Of a stretch of DNA of 64,000 bases, positions 35,314-44,876 are shown one piece after another; position 1 is the stretch's first letter, and each line of letters begins with the position of its first letter. The DNA is from Treponema sp. UBA1793 (GTDB lineage: Bacteria > Spirochaetota > Spirochaetia > Treponematales > Treponemataceae). The stretch covers positions 51,184 through 115,183 of the forward strand of contig DCFX01000019.1 in assembly GCA_002314445.1 (NCBI GenBank), read 5' to 3'. Under the pieces are notes generated by a model. It saw only the letters and a program-made list of their open reading frames with translations, ran no database searches and had not been told where the DNA came from. Made by a program: the position numbers and the translations under genes.

Positions 35314-37487
35314 ATGCTTCTGATGAGCTCCACAAAGGCAGGCATCTGTCTCGCACCCAGATCTTCCGCTGTAATATTCACGGTGTTCTTGACGGAAGCT
35401 GAGGGAGCTATTGTTTTTCCGTTCTGATTAGCAGCCGGCGCGTTGTCTACAACTGCTGCAGCATTTCCTCCGCTGCTGTTTGCAGCCGCTCCCTGTGTCG
35501 CTTCCTTAGGCATGGAAAGAAGAACAACTTCATCGTCTGTATTGATCCTGTCATAAAAACTGTTTTTTTCGAGCACACCCTGCGAAACTTCTTCGCCGGT
35601 ATCGGTAATAGTAAGTGTACCGAGTATGTCTGAATTGCGGTATGTCAGCCCTACTTCAGTGTCGGCAGTCCACATGCTGCCTTTGCGCACAATATTGAAT
35701 ACGGCGCCGTTTTTTATCATTTCGGAACGGCCTACATCTATAAGCAGATCATTGCCGCTTCTGTCGAGTATTTTTCCGCGGATGGGAAGATTTGCAAGAA
35801 CCGCACTCCTGAATCTGCGCAGCACATTCGTATATCTGTTGTTCCCCGTCCCGTAAAACGACATTTCCTTCATTTTAGTTCCGGTACGGCCGGAATACAT
35901 AGTACCGTTCAGCGTCAGATCGCGGCTGCCTTCATCAAGTGAAAGAATTACAAAATAGTCCTCTCCCGCAGAGTGCGCCTTCCGGTAGGCATCGCCGAAA
36001 CCGGAAACGGGTGACGCCTGGGAGGAAACAGACGTAACTGCAACACCGGAAAACATATCTGCTGCTGCCTGCGCTGTAATCATTGCGTTGTCTTCGTGCA
36101 CAAACTGGACGGTTCCTTCGTTATAATAAATGCCTATATTCCACCGCGTTTTGTCCAGATAAAAAGGCTGCACGCCCCATTTTTTTGCAAGCGTGTCCTG
36201 CAGGAGAGAATCGTATGCTTCAATTGTGTCAGTAAGTTTGACAGCTGCCGCATCCTGAACAGTCGTTCCTTTTGCTGCAGCCGTTCCCGCAGGGGCATCT
36301 GTCGTCGCGCCTGCGGCCTTGTCCTGCTGAAGAAATTTCAGCTGTTCAAGGTACAGTTCGTGAAGGCCGTGCATCTCGAGCATACCGGCATAGGCAAGGC
36401 GGGCTTCCCCGCTTGCAGGGTACATTTTGAGTGCACGCTGATATTCGTAACTTTCACCGGTGCTGTCGTACCGTTTTGCGTATTCTTTTGCATTTTTTAT
36501 ATGATATGCAGCCCACGAAACGCGACGGGAATCTTCAAGGGGCACACTCTTATTGACCTGCAGCTCAAGAGCTGCACGCATCACTTCGTCGAGCGGCTCT
36601 ATGGAAAGTCCCGCGGCCCATGTCGAGACAGCCTCGGATGCTTTATTAAGCCGCTGCTGGGCAAGCCCCTTCAAATACCATGCGTTCGCTGCGTTTCTGT
36701 CGCGCCCTATGCGGAAATCGCATATGTCTATTGCGTCATCGTATTTTCCTTCAGAATAGAGAACGGATGCAAGCAGTTCATACGCACGATCATAACTGCC
36801 GTTTATTTCTACTGCCGTACGTGCCTGCCGTTCGGCCTCGGCAAGGTTGCCGTTCATTGCGGCAAGCCCCGCGCCAAGATAGTGCACTTCAGCTTCACCT
36901 GAATAAAAGCGCATCGCCTGATTCATGTAATTCTGCGCCGCGCTGTTTTTCCCAAGCTCAGCGGAAACGAATGCAAGACTCAGCAGCGCCTTTCTGTTTG
37001 CGGGATCCCGCTTAAGAGCTTCCAGAAACTGCCCTTCTGCTCCGCTTATTCTGCCGTTCATAAGTTCAAGTTCTGCAAGGCCGAAACGGGAATCGACATC
37101 GTTCGGCATCGCTTTCAGGACGGCATTGAACGTATTGCGCGCGTCGGACAACCTGCCGAGCGCGATGAAACACACACCCCTGAGATTCTGCAGGGCGGTA
37201 TTGCCGCGTTCGTATCTTTCGGCGGTATCAAGATACTGGAGCGCAAGATCATACTGACCAAGCTGATACGTGCATTGTGCAAGGTGAAGCCATGCGTCAC
37301 CGTAACTGGGATTCGCCTGAACGGCTTCAAGAAAGTTCTGTGAAGCGGTATACCAGTCTTCGTCGTCCTGCGCCTGAACACCTTCGTTAAACAGCTGAGA
37401 CGCAGATTTTGACTGCTCCGCTGCACACAGCGCACAGACGAGAACCGATACGAATAATACAGCCACCAGCCTACTCTGTTTTTTCAT
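35307..37487 (-). CDS. Secreted TPR-repeat protein
   Basis: ATG 37487 gives 726 residues and starts at the signal peptide (KKQSRLVAVLFVSVLVCALC); a GTG at 37505 is also possible. At least eight tetratricopeptide repeats follow to about residue 300 (for example ASQNFLEAVQANPSYGDAWL and QYDLALQYLDTAERYERGNT). The C-terminal half is beta-rich (GKILDRSGNDLLIDVGRSEM) with an Ala/Asn/Gly-rich linker near the end. It follows the CBS-domain gene with a 17-bp overlap. A scaffold in the periplasm or at the outer membrane is inferred. Confidence 0.8.
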   Translation of the reverse strand: MKKQSRLVAVLFVSVLVCALCAAEQSKSASQLFNEGVQAQDDEDWYTASQNFLEAVQANPSYGDAWLHLAQCTYQLGQYDLALQYLDTAERYERGNTALQNLRGVCFIALGRLSDARNTFNAVLKAMPNDVDSRFGLAELELMNGRISGAEGQFLEALKRDPANRKALLSLAFVSAELGKNSAAQNYMNQAMRFYSGEAEVHYLGAGLAAMNGNLAEAERQARTAVEINGSYDRAYELLASVLYSEGKYDDAIDICDFRIGRDRNAANAWYLKGLAQQRLNKASEAVSTWAAGLSIEPLDEVMRAALELQVNKSVPLEDSRRVSWAAYHIKNAKEYAKRYDSTGESYEYQRALKMYPASGEARLAYAGMLEMHGLHELYLEQLKFLQQDKAAGATTDAPAGTAAAKGTTVQDAAAVKLTDTIEAYDSLLQDTLAKKWGVQPFYLDKTRWNIGIYYNEGTVQFVHEDNAMITAQAAADMFSGVAVTSVSSQASPVSGFGDAYRKAHSAGEDYFVILSLDEGSRDLTLNGTMYSGRTGTKMKEMSFYGTGNNRYTNVLRRFRSAVLANLPIRGKILDRSGNDLLIDVGRSEMIKNGAVFNIVRKGSMWTADTEVGLTYRNSDILGTLTITDTGEEVSQGVLEKNSFYDRINTDDEVVLLSMPKEATQGAAANSSGGNAAAVVDNAPAANQNGKTIAPSASVKNTVNITAEDLGARQMPAFVELIRSIY

Positions 37488-38289
37488 CCTGTTTTTCGTC
37501 TCCACCCCGTCTGATAACTTTTATCATGTTAATCCGGTGACCTTCCATGTCCTGTACTATAAACTCGAAATCATTCCATACGGCTTTCTCGTATTTTACG
37601 GGAATTTTTCCGAACAGGTCGAACACAAATCCGCCGAGCGTATCAAATTGCTCCGTAGGGAATGAAGATAAAATTGTCTCATTAAGGTCGTCAAGGGCGA
37701 CGCGCGCGTCGCAGAGCCACAGGTTGCTCCCAAGCGTAATAATATCTTCCCGTTCATTGTCGAACTCGTCCTGAATATCGCCGACGATTTCTTCAATGAT
37801 GTCTTCCATTGTAACAATACCGGAAACGCCGCCGTACTCGTCTATTGCTATTGCGATGTGAAGATGACGGCGTTTAAACTCCCTGAGAAGAGAGTCGATT
37901 CTTTTTGATTCCGGAACAAAATATGCTTTTCGCAGAATTTTTTCAAGGTCAAGTGTTTCATGAGCCGCAAACAGATGAATCAAATCCTTTACATACAACA
38001 CACCGACAACATTATCGATTGATTCACTGTACACAGGTATTCTTGAATGACCGCTCGTGGCAATTTTTTCCATAAGCTCATCCTGCGGTGTGTCAACCGA
38101 AACGAAATCAACGTCGATACGGGGAATCATAACTTCCTTTACCGACGTATGCGACAAATCTTCTATACCGCGTATCATGTTCTGCTTTTCTTCGTTGATA
38201 ATCTGCTGCTGTTCGGGACTGACATCCTCCGATTCAGAAGCTGCGGTACTTTCTCTTTGCTTCCTGCGGCCTAAACCAAATAAACCCAT
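37471..38289 (-). CDS. CBS-pair, CorC/HlyC-like protein
   Basis: The 272 residues contain a CBS pair (about 50-180, MIPRIDVDFVSVD and RHLHIAIAIDEYGGVSGIVTMEDIIEEIVGDI) and a C-terminal transporter-associated (CorC_HlyC) domain (FDTLGGFVFDLFGKIPV). No membrane domain is present, as in E. coli CorC/YbeX and TlyC-type proteins. Its place next to ybeY and phoH mirrors the E. coli ybeZ-ybeY-ybeX group, favouring a role linked to ribosome maturation or Mg/Co homeostasis over a true haemolysin. Confidence 0.88.
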   Translation of the reverse strand: MGLFGLGRRKQRESTAASESEDVSPEQQQIINEEKQNMIRGIEDLSHTSVKEVMIPRIDVDFVSVDTPQDELMEKIATSGHSRIPVYSESIDNVVGVLYVKDLIHLFAAHETLDLEKILRKAYFVPESKRIDSLLREFKRRHLHIAIAIDEYGGVSGIVTMEDIIEEIVGDIQDEFDNEREDIITLGSNLWLCDARVALDDLNETILSSFPTEQFDTLGGFVFDLFGKIPVKYEKAVWNDFEFIVQDMEGHRINMIKVIRRGGDEKQDEKTE

Positions 38290-38296
38290 ATACTAC

Positions 38297-38779
38297 CTAT
38301 TCTATAATTTTTTCGCTGCTTAATTCTCTAAGCAGCTTTTCCTGCTTTACGAGCATATCGCACACAGGCTCCACACCGGGTTCAATATGCTCTTCGCCGT
38401 GATCATATCCGTTAAGATGAAGCAGTCCGTGTACCAGCAGCCGTTTAAGTTCGCCGTTCTCGTCGGTTGCAAAAGATGCAGCGTTTTTGGGCAGCGTATC
38501 AAGGCTTATTGTTATGTCGCCGGCACATTCCCATTCCGTTCCGTCGTCGTCTTCGTACGTTTCACCATTTTCAAAAGAAAGGACGTCAGTCGGACTGTCT
38601 ATATTTCTATATGTGTTGTTGAGTGTTCTGATAAACGGATCATCGCAGAACAGGACGGAGACCTCTTCACCGTCGATGCCGAGTTTTGACATGACAAGCT
38701 GCAGGAAGGGTTCTATTCCGGCAATCCACGAAGGCTCTTCCATGTTTTCGATGACAGATACGAGAACCGCGTTAGCCAT
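38297..38779 (-). CDS. ybeY: Endoribonuclease YbeY
   Basis: YbeY is a metal-dependent RNase for 16S rRNA 3' end maturation and ribosome quality control. The 160 residues hold the zinc motif HGLLHLNGYDH (His117, His121, His127) and the conserved RxxDxPTDVLSF-like stretch (RNIDSPTDVLSF, 58-69). It overlaps the pgpH stop by 8 bp and follows the phoH-pgpH pair. Confidence 0.95.
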   Translation of the reverse strand: MANAVLVSVIENMEEPSWIAGIEPFLQLVMSKLGIDGEEVSVLFCDDPFIRTLNNTYRNIDSPTDVLSFENGETYEDDDGTEWECAGDITISLDTLPKNAASFATDENGELKRLLVHGLLHLNGYDHGEEHIEPGVEPVCDMLVKQEKLLRELSSEKIIE

Positions 38780-40499
38780 TGTTCTTTACCTCGTTGAGCG
38801 TCTTTTCCCCAAGTTTCACATCTTTTGCACCTTTCTGCGTACCTGCATCGGGATTTTTCTGGTTCGGATATTCAATACGGTTATGATAGTATCCGGCAAG
38901 CAGCTGCACGAACGCTTCCTTTATTTTTGACACATCGCGGAACGTCAAATCGCTGTTGTCAAGCTGCTTGTGCTCCACTTTTGCGGAAAACAGCCCCTGT
39001 ATGAATTTATCAAGACGAGTGGCAGAGGGATTGTCGAGCGTACGGCATGCAGCCTCGACTGTATCCGCAAGCATGACGACGGCAGATTCCCTCGTGGAAG
39101 GCGGAATTCCGTTGTATGCGAAATCCTCCGGGTTTACGTTCGGATCTTTTTCCTTTGCTTCGTTGTAAAAATATGCAATGACGCTGTTACCGTGATGTTC
39201 CGCAATTATATCTATTATCTGCTGCGGAAGATGAAGTTGATAAGCTTTTTCTATTCCTTTTTTCACATGGCTTTTTATGACGGCAACTGAAAGAGACGGA
39301 TTGATTTCATCATGCTTGTTTACGCCTGTCTGATTTTCAACGAAGTATTCGCTCTGATCCATCTTGCCGATATCGTGATAATACGCCCCGACGCGGGCCA
39401 TGAGCGGATTCGCACCTATTTCACGGCACGCGCTTTCCGCAAGCTGCGCCACCATAAGAGAATGCGCATATGTACCGCTTGCCGTAAGCATCATTTTCCG
39501 CATAAGCGGATTATTAAGATCGCTCAAATCCATAAGGCGGAACACAGACGCGGTATTGAGCAGCAGTTCAAGCGGCGTAAGAAATCCGAGCGCAAGAATG
39601 CCGGAAATAAAACCGTTGAATGCAACCCCTCCGAGAATTTTCGGCATGGATGCAAACGTCTCGTTAAAAATCACCGTAAGCAGTATCATGAAAACCATAT
39701 CGAGCATGGCGAGCACCATAGACGCTATAACCATGTCTATTCGTTTTTCGATTCTGCGAACAATGTTCGCCGCTGCTATGCATGAAAACAGCGTGTACAG
39801 GAAGGGGACAATTCCCCACTGAGACGCGTTAAAAACACCGAACGCCAGAAGCACGGAGAATAAAACAGCGGAAAGCTGTCCGTACAGGATTGCTTCAAGC
39901 AGAACGCATAATGCGGCGGGAATAATGACGGGAAGCGCATACGGTGAAGAGAACATCTGAGTCTTACTCCCGAACGCCGCCACTGCATACACGCAGAGGA
40001 AAAATACGACCTGCAGGACAATTTCTCGCATCTGAATCTTCCTCCCGAACGGCAGAAAGGCAAACAGCAGGAACCAGATGCATGCAAGGATAAGCAGATA
40101 CAGTTCGGAATTTGAGAATGCACGGTAATCGAGATAAACGGGAGATTCCGCCATTTTCTTGAGTTTCGCATAACTTTCCGCTGTAATGGGGAAGCCTTTG
40201 CGGATTATTTTTTCACCCGCTTCAATGGAAACGGGATTGTCTTCATCGGCGGGAATCGATTTGTTTGCATAAATGGTGCGGTCCGCAATCTGGTCTATCT
40301 CAAAATCGTCGAGCGTAAAAGACGCAATCGTCTGACTTGTTGCGACATTGAAGAAATTCAGCGCAGAGACAGCTCCGAAGCCAATAATACACAGCAGAAT
40401 GAGTTTATAATTTTTTTTAATGAATCCGCCCGTTCTTTTTAAAATATCTGCAATACCAGACGGATTATCGTTAATTTTGTTCCTGTTCTTCATTTTCAT
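38772..40499 (-). CDS. pgpH: 7TM HD-domain phosphohydrolase, PgpH-like
   Basis: This family includes c-di-AMP phosphodiesterases. The 575 residues show an N-terminal membrane helix (about 32-52), about seven further segments (about 130-330), then an HD domain with AYYHDIGKMDQ near 373-383 and a conserved downstream EHHG. The extracytoplasmic segment between the first and second helices is only about 75 residues, much shorter than in typical members. It overlaps the phoH end by 29 bp; the third-codon ATG (40493) is an alternative start. Confidence 0.88.
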   Translation of the reverse strand: MKMKNRNKINDNPSGIADILKRTGGFIKKNYKLILLCIIGFGAVSALNFFNVATSQTIASFTLDDFEIDQIADRTIYANKSIPADEDNPVSIEAGEKIIRKGFPITAESYAKLKKMAESPVYLDYRAFSNSELYLLILACIWFLLFAFLPFGRKIQMREIVLQVVFFLCVYAVAAFGSKTQMFSSPYALPVIIPAALCVLLEAILYGQLSAVLFSVLLAFGVFNASQWGIVPFLYTLFSCIAAANIVRRIEKRIDMVIASMVLAMLDMVFMILLTVIFNETFASMPKILGGVAFNGFISGILALGFLTPLELLLNTASVFRLMDLSDLNNPLMRKMMLTASGTYAHSLMVAQLAESACREIGANPLMARVGAYYHDIGKMDQSEYFVENQTGVNKHDEINPSLSVAVIKSHVKKGIEKAYQLHLPQQIIDIIAEHHGNSVIAYFYNEAKEKDPNVNPEDFAYNGIPPSTRESAVVMLADTVEAACRTLDNPSATRLDKFIQGLFSAKVEHKQLDNSDLTFRDVSKIKEAFVQLLAGYYHNRIEYPNQKNPDAGTQKGAKDVKLGEKTLNEVKNNG

Positions 40500-41418
40500 A
40501 AGCCTTCACTATTTTCCTGACAAGAGGATTCCGCACAACATCTTCCGCAGTCAATGTCATTTTACCGATTTCACTGACTGACTCAAGAAGCCTCAGCGCA
40601 TGCACGAGCCCTGACGTAACGCGGCGCGGTAAATCTGTCTGAGTCGTATCACCTGTAATAAACACTTTTGCATTCTCTCCCATCCTGGTCAAAAACATTT
40701 TCATTTGTTCCCGCGTTGTGTTCTGTCCCTCGTCAAGGATAATGACACTGTTGCTGAGCGTCCTCCCCCTCATGTACGCAAGAGGAGCCGTCTCGATGAC
40801 TCCGGATTCAATCAGTTTGCGTACGGTATCGCGCGGCAGCACGGTTTCCATTGCATCATACAATGGACGCAGATAAGGATTGATTTTCTGTTCAAGATCA
40901 CCGGGAAGGTAGCCGAGACTTTCTCCTGCTTCCACAACAGGCCGGGTTACAATCAGTCTGGCCTTATCGTGGCTGAGTACAAGTCTCAAAGCTTCCGCAA
41001 CCGCAAGAAAGGTTTTGCCGCTTCCTGCAGCCCCCGTACAGAGAACCATATCATACTTGCGCAGCATTTCTATATACAGCGCCTGATGTTCTGTACGCGG
41101 ATAAATTCTGCGCAGACCTCCCGGCACGATAATAGAATCATGCGACATATCAGGACGGGGTTCCGTATTGAGCACTGATGCGACGATATCCTCTCCGTTG
41201 TCTGCACCGTCCTGAATCTCGTCCAGAATGCGGTCAATTATAAAACGGAATTTTTCCCGGACGGCAGGATCCTCTTCGTCGACTGAAAGTTCGTTTCCCC
41301 GGGTAAAAACAGGCACTCCCAGATGCTCTTCTATGAGTTTCAAATTGCTGTCATTTGTACCGCAGACACACGACAAAACATCAGCATCCGGTACAACTAT
41401 AGTATAAGCAGATTCCAC
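40471..41418 (-). CDS. phoH: PhoH family ATPase
   Basis: Cytoplasmic P-loop ATPase of the PhoH/YbeZ type, which works with YbeY in RNA metabolism. The 315 residues have an N-terminal KH-like region (to about 85), Walker A TGAAGSGKTF (128-137), Walker B VIILDEGQNTT and a conserved RGRTLSNS stretch. It starts at GTG 41418 with GAGGA upstream and leads the phoH-pgpH-ybeY-CBS-TPR operon. Confidence 0.94.
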   Translation of the reverse strand: MESAYTIVVPDADVLSCVCGTNDSNLKLIEEHLGVPVFTRGNELSVDEEDPAVREKFRFIIDRILDEIQDGADNGEDIVASVLNTEPRPDMSHDSIIVPGGLRRIYPRTEHQALYIEMLRKYDMVLCTGAAGSGKTFLAVAEALRLVLSHDKARLIVTRPVVEAGESLGYLPGDLEQKINPYLRPLYDAMETVLPRDTVRKLIESGVIETAPLAYMRGRTLSNSVIILDEGQNTTREQMKMFLTRMGENAKVFITGDTTQTDLPRRVTSGLVHALRLLESVSEIGKMTLTAEDVVRNPLVRKIVKAYENEEQEQN

Positions 41419-41445
41419 AAATCCTCTATAATATATATTTTATGA

Positions 41446-41475
41446 ATTATATATCAGCATTATTGTTTTATGCAA
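41446..41475 (-). promoter_or_regulatory. Likely promoter of the phoH operon
   Basis: TTGCAT (41475-41470), 18-bp spacer, TATAAT (41451-41446) on the minus strand in the 65-bp gap after lptD. The leader would be about 20 nt and includes a GAGGA ribosome site. Confidence 0.55.
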
Positions 41476-41483
41476 TGACTCCG

Positions 41484-44400
41484 TTACGGATTAAGTTCCC
41501 ATGTACCATAGTTGTCGACAATCTTTGTCTTCATACTCTCCATCGGGTTCCAGATGATGGAAATAGTAATATACGGATTAAAATCGTAATACTTCGTGTT
41601 GTTTTCTGTTACAAGCCTGGGTTCCAGTTTATATGTTGTCTTGAAATTCCAGTCGTGAAGTTCATGTGTAAGCGTAAAATTAAGGCTCTTGAGTTTGAAA
41701 CCTGACGCTTTCCGCAGTGATTCATCGTCAAAACGGAACGAATCGATCAAATCAATAAAAGGATTCTCTTCGCCCGGTATGCGGCCTTCTTCCCCGAGCG
41801 CCTTTTGAATATACCGGTACAACACGGAGTTTTTTGATGTTGATGAGAATGTAAACGTTACAAAATCACTGATTTTAAATGTAAGCGACGGGGTAAAAAT
41901 AAAATAACTGTTCGTCGGACGGAGAAGGTCGGCAACGATACTTGTCGAAATTCCGGGAGCAACACTTACCCTGTTCTTCCACGTATAAAACGTCTTTGTC
42001 GTCGGGGCATATGCAATCGACATCGAATACGGCAGAAAGTTCTCATCGCTCTGTTCCACCCAGCCGCTGTTACTATCCCAGTCGTAGCCGTTCGTATAAG
42101 ACATCGTATAGGCTGCCTGCAGCCCTCCCCATGTAAGCGCAAGCTTCAAAGCATCGCTGTGCTCATCTTCCAGATCATAATTATATGACTCCGTAAATTT
42201 CAGGGAACTGTTGAAGAGGGAAACGGAAAGAGCCTGCTTGAACGGCAGTTTTTCCCATGTACTGTCAGTGGAACTCTTCTGCTCAAAGCCGGAAGAAAGC
42301 GTCAGCGTCGTAAAGGGAAACGTCAACGTCAGCGTCCCGTCATATTCATCAACCTGAGGAGGAAGTGTCATAGTAAGGGTCAGCGCCTGGCCGAAAAGAT
42401 TGTCGGTACCTTCTGTCGCAGCGAACGTAAAATCAAGCTCATGCGTCGTAATTGAATCTTCATCTGTCCAGTCGACGGTAAGATAATCCCATTCGGGGTT
42501 ATCTGCATCGCCGATAAATTCTGTTCTGAGCATTTTTATGGTCGATTTGTATGTAAGACCGGTATTTTTAAACATATCAATATAATAAAAAGGTTTTATG
42601 CTTATTGAATTAGCATTCGTAATATCAAACTTGGTTGCCGTATAGTCCGTTTTTTTAAGCGATGCGGCAGAAGTTTCCGTATAACCGCCGTTTGTTGTAT
42701 CCATTGAAATATACGGATGATCCTGAATTACAGGGTTAAAAGCGAAATTATTGTCTATGCTGAAAAAACTGCCGCCGTATGAAGCAGCGCTGTCAAAGGT
42801 GACGGGAACTTTCAGCGTATACATAGATGATTTCAATTTACTCCAGTCAAAGTCTTCCGGCTCCTCCAGGTTCGTCGAAGAATAGGCAAGCTGCGATGAA
42901 AACGACGGCTTTACGGAATACGTAAATTTGTAGTCAAGTCCGGAAATGGAATCAGCGGAAAACGACGGTTCCGAAAGGCCGGGAAGCGCATCGTCCGGCC
43001 CCTGTATCCTGCTGTCTTTATCATCTTTATTATCTTCAGCATCCTTAGTATCTTTGCTGTTTGTTTTATCATTATTATCCGGAAGAGAAAGATCGCCGGG
43101 AACAGACTGCCCGTCCTGCTGTTTTTCACCGGGTTTCTGCTCCCCTCCTGCATCGTCTTCTGCGGTTTTCAAATCATCAGGGACTACAAGGGGAGCTGCA
43201 AGAGGCGGTTCTTTTTCAGATGCAGATGAGGAAGAACCTGATGAAGAATAGCTGAAAAGCGTCCCGGACCAGGTAACAGAGGCTGTGACGGGCGTAATCT
43301 GCGACGGATAGTAAAATTTCCGTTCCGGAGAATATGTACTAAGGCTGTCCGTACTGCTGATAGAAGAATTTGTAATATCGCTGAACACGACAGTTGAAGA
43401 CAGAGAAGCCGACAATGTTGAAATATACGGTTTCACGGAATCTGAAAGCGGAACAGAATAAGAACCGTCGAGTTTCCACGTGAGGGAAGAAATCTCGTCT
43501 ATCGTATCATCATCGTCATCACTGGACGTAGATTCCGTAAGATAACTTATCCAGTCCATTGTTTCTGTTCTGTCGTCGATAAAATCATCCTGGAAATACG
43601 GATCGGAATACAGCGGAAGGGATAAATTCAGAGAAAAGGGTTTACTCTGCGTAAATTTCAGGTTGGCACCGTACCGGAAAGGAAGTTTAACACCCAGAAA
43701 ATTTGATGAATCCTGATATTTTTTCCCGGACGGTGCATACGGAATGTATTGCCCCGTCGAAGAATCAAGAAAAACAGTATTGCTGAATCCCAGTCTGCCG
43801 GCCAGAGATATATTGGTAATATAATCATTCGGTTTAAAAGCTCCGTCAAATCCAACCATGACACCGAGATTTGAATACCAGTCGCCGAGCACTTTAAAAT
43901 AATTTGTTGTACTGCCTGTATAGTCTTCATCGAGATTATGAAGAACAAGCCCTTCAAGTTTCTGTTCTTTGAGAGTTGACGGCTTCATAAAGTTGAAAAG
44001 CGCCTTGAGATTTTCCGAAGAACTGCTCTCGCTGTCATCATCATCGCTTGTCGTTGAGGTTGTAGAAGTCGTCGTAGTTGTATCAAGCGGTTTTCGTCCG
44101 TACAGATACGTCGTTGTCTGGACATAATACCCCGACCGTGACGTGTACCCGAATACCGGATGAAAAATCATTTCGTCCTTCGGATAATAGAACGCAGGGA
44201 GATAAAAGACAGGAACAACACCGACATACAGAAGTGCGTTAAAAAACGCAAATTCGCCGCCGGGAAGAAGCCATATACGGGTTGCATCAATATGCCAGTG
44301 CGGATCGGGATCGTCGCAGAACGTCAGGCGCCCGTTTTTAAATGCAATCGTATTCGACTCGCTTCTTCCGAACATGTCCGACGCAACAATAAGGGTTGAA

Positions 44401-44876
44401 CCTGACGGCAGATTCAATGAATCTGTCTGTGTCTGAACTATCCGCCCGTCGTCGAACACGCCTTCCAGCGTTGATGTGTTGAACATAAGCGATGAAGCAG
44501 TTGCATTATCATTACCGGATTTGCTTCCGGTCTGAACCATAGACACACTGCCTTCTGCATACATCATCTGGGTAACGCGGTCGTATCGTATTTTCTGTGC
44601 AGAAATTGTCGTTTTCGTACTGCCTTTCGCCACGGAAATACTGACATTTCCTTCCAGAAAGATGGAATCGTCGCCTGTTTCCTTGTCCTTTTCATACGTA
44701 GTCGACTGTGCATTTTCTATCGTAATGACCGTTTTATTGTCTTCTGCGGGAGGCGGGGCATCTGCAGTCTTGTCAGCGGCATATACGGGTACAACCCTGA
44801 AACACAGCGCATAGCATCCTATAATGATAGAGAAAAATTGTGCAAAACTTATACTATGTACTGTTTTTTTTACCAT
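41484..44876 (-). CDS. lptD: LptD/OstA-like outer-membrane protein
   Basis: LptD homologues deliver lipopolysaccharide or other lipids to the outer leaflet. Treponemes lack classical LPS, but T. pallidum has such a homologue (Tp0515). The 1130 residues (ATG at 44876; GTG 44879 is possible) start with a signal peptide, then an OstA-like jellyroll (about 50-180, DSIFLEGNVSISVAKGS). The barrel opens with LYVGVVPVFYLPAFYYPKDE. Two low-complexity insertions stand out: a Thr/Ser/Asp run near 270-290, and an acidic, Lys/Asp/Pro-rich stretch near 545-645. Its start touches the uvrA stop (TGATG). Confidence 0.87.
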   Translation of the reverse strand: MVKKTVHSISFAQFFSIIIGCYALCFRVVPVYAADKTADAPPPAEDNKTVITIENAQSTTYEKDKETGDDSIFLEGNVSISVAKGSTKTTISAQKIRYDRVTQMMYAEGSVSMVQTGSKSGNDNATASSLMFNTSTLEGVFDDGRIVQTQTDSLNLPSGSTLIVASDMFGRSESNTIAFKNGRLTFCDDPDPHWHIDATRIWLLPGGEFAFFNALLYVGVVPVFYLPAFYYPKDEMIFHPVFGYTSRSGYYVQTTTYLYGRKPLDTTTTTSTTSTTSDDDDSESSSSENLKALFNFMKPSTLKEQKLEGLVLHNLDEDYTGSTTNYFKVLGDWYSNLGVMVGFDGAFKPNDYITNISLAGRLGFSNTVFLDSSTGQYIPYAPSGKKYQDSSNFLGVKLPFRYGANLKFTQSKPFSLNLSLPLYSDPYFQDDFIDDRTETMDWISYLTESTSSDDDDDTIDEISSLTWKLDGSYSVPLSDSVKPYISTLSASLSSTVVFSDITNSSISSTDSLSTYSPERKFYYPSQITPVTASVTWSGTLFSYSSSGSSSSASEKEPPLAAPLVVPDDLKTAEDDAGGEQKPGEKQQDGQSVPGDLSLPDNNDKTNSKDTKDAEDNKDDKDSRIQGPDDALPGLSEPSFSADSISGLDYKFTYSVKPSFSSQLAYSSTNLEEPEDFDWSKLKSSMYTLKVPVTFDSAASYGGSFFSIDNNFAFNPVIQDHPYISMDTTNGGYTETSAASLKKTDYTATKFDITNANSISIKPFYYIDMFKNTGLTYKSTIKMLRTEFIGDADNPEWDYLTVDWTDEDSITTHELDFTFAATEGTDNLFGQALTLTMTLPPQVDEYDGTLTLTFPFTTLTLSSGFEQKSSTDSTWEKLPFKQALSVSLFNSSLKFTESYNYDLEDEHSDALKLALTWGGLQAAYTMSYTNGYDWDSNSGWVEQSDENFLPYSMSIAYAPTTKTFYTWKNRVSVAPGISTSIVADLLRPTNSYFIFTPSLTFKISDFVTFTFSSTSKNSVLYRYIQKALGEEGRIPGEENPFIDLIDSFRFDDESLRKASGFKLKSLNFTLTHELHDWNFKTTYKLEPRLVTENNTKYYDFNPYITISIIWNPMESMKTKIVDNYGTWELNP

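Noticed and set aside
36096..36902. 268-residue open frame on the plus strand
   Set aside because: Antisense to the TPR gene, which shows regular repeats on the other strand.
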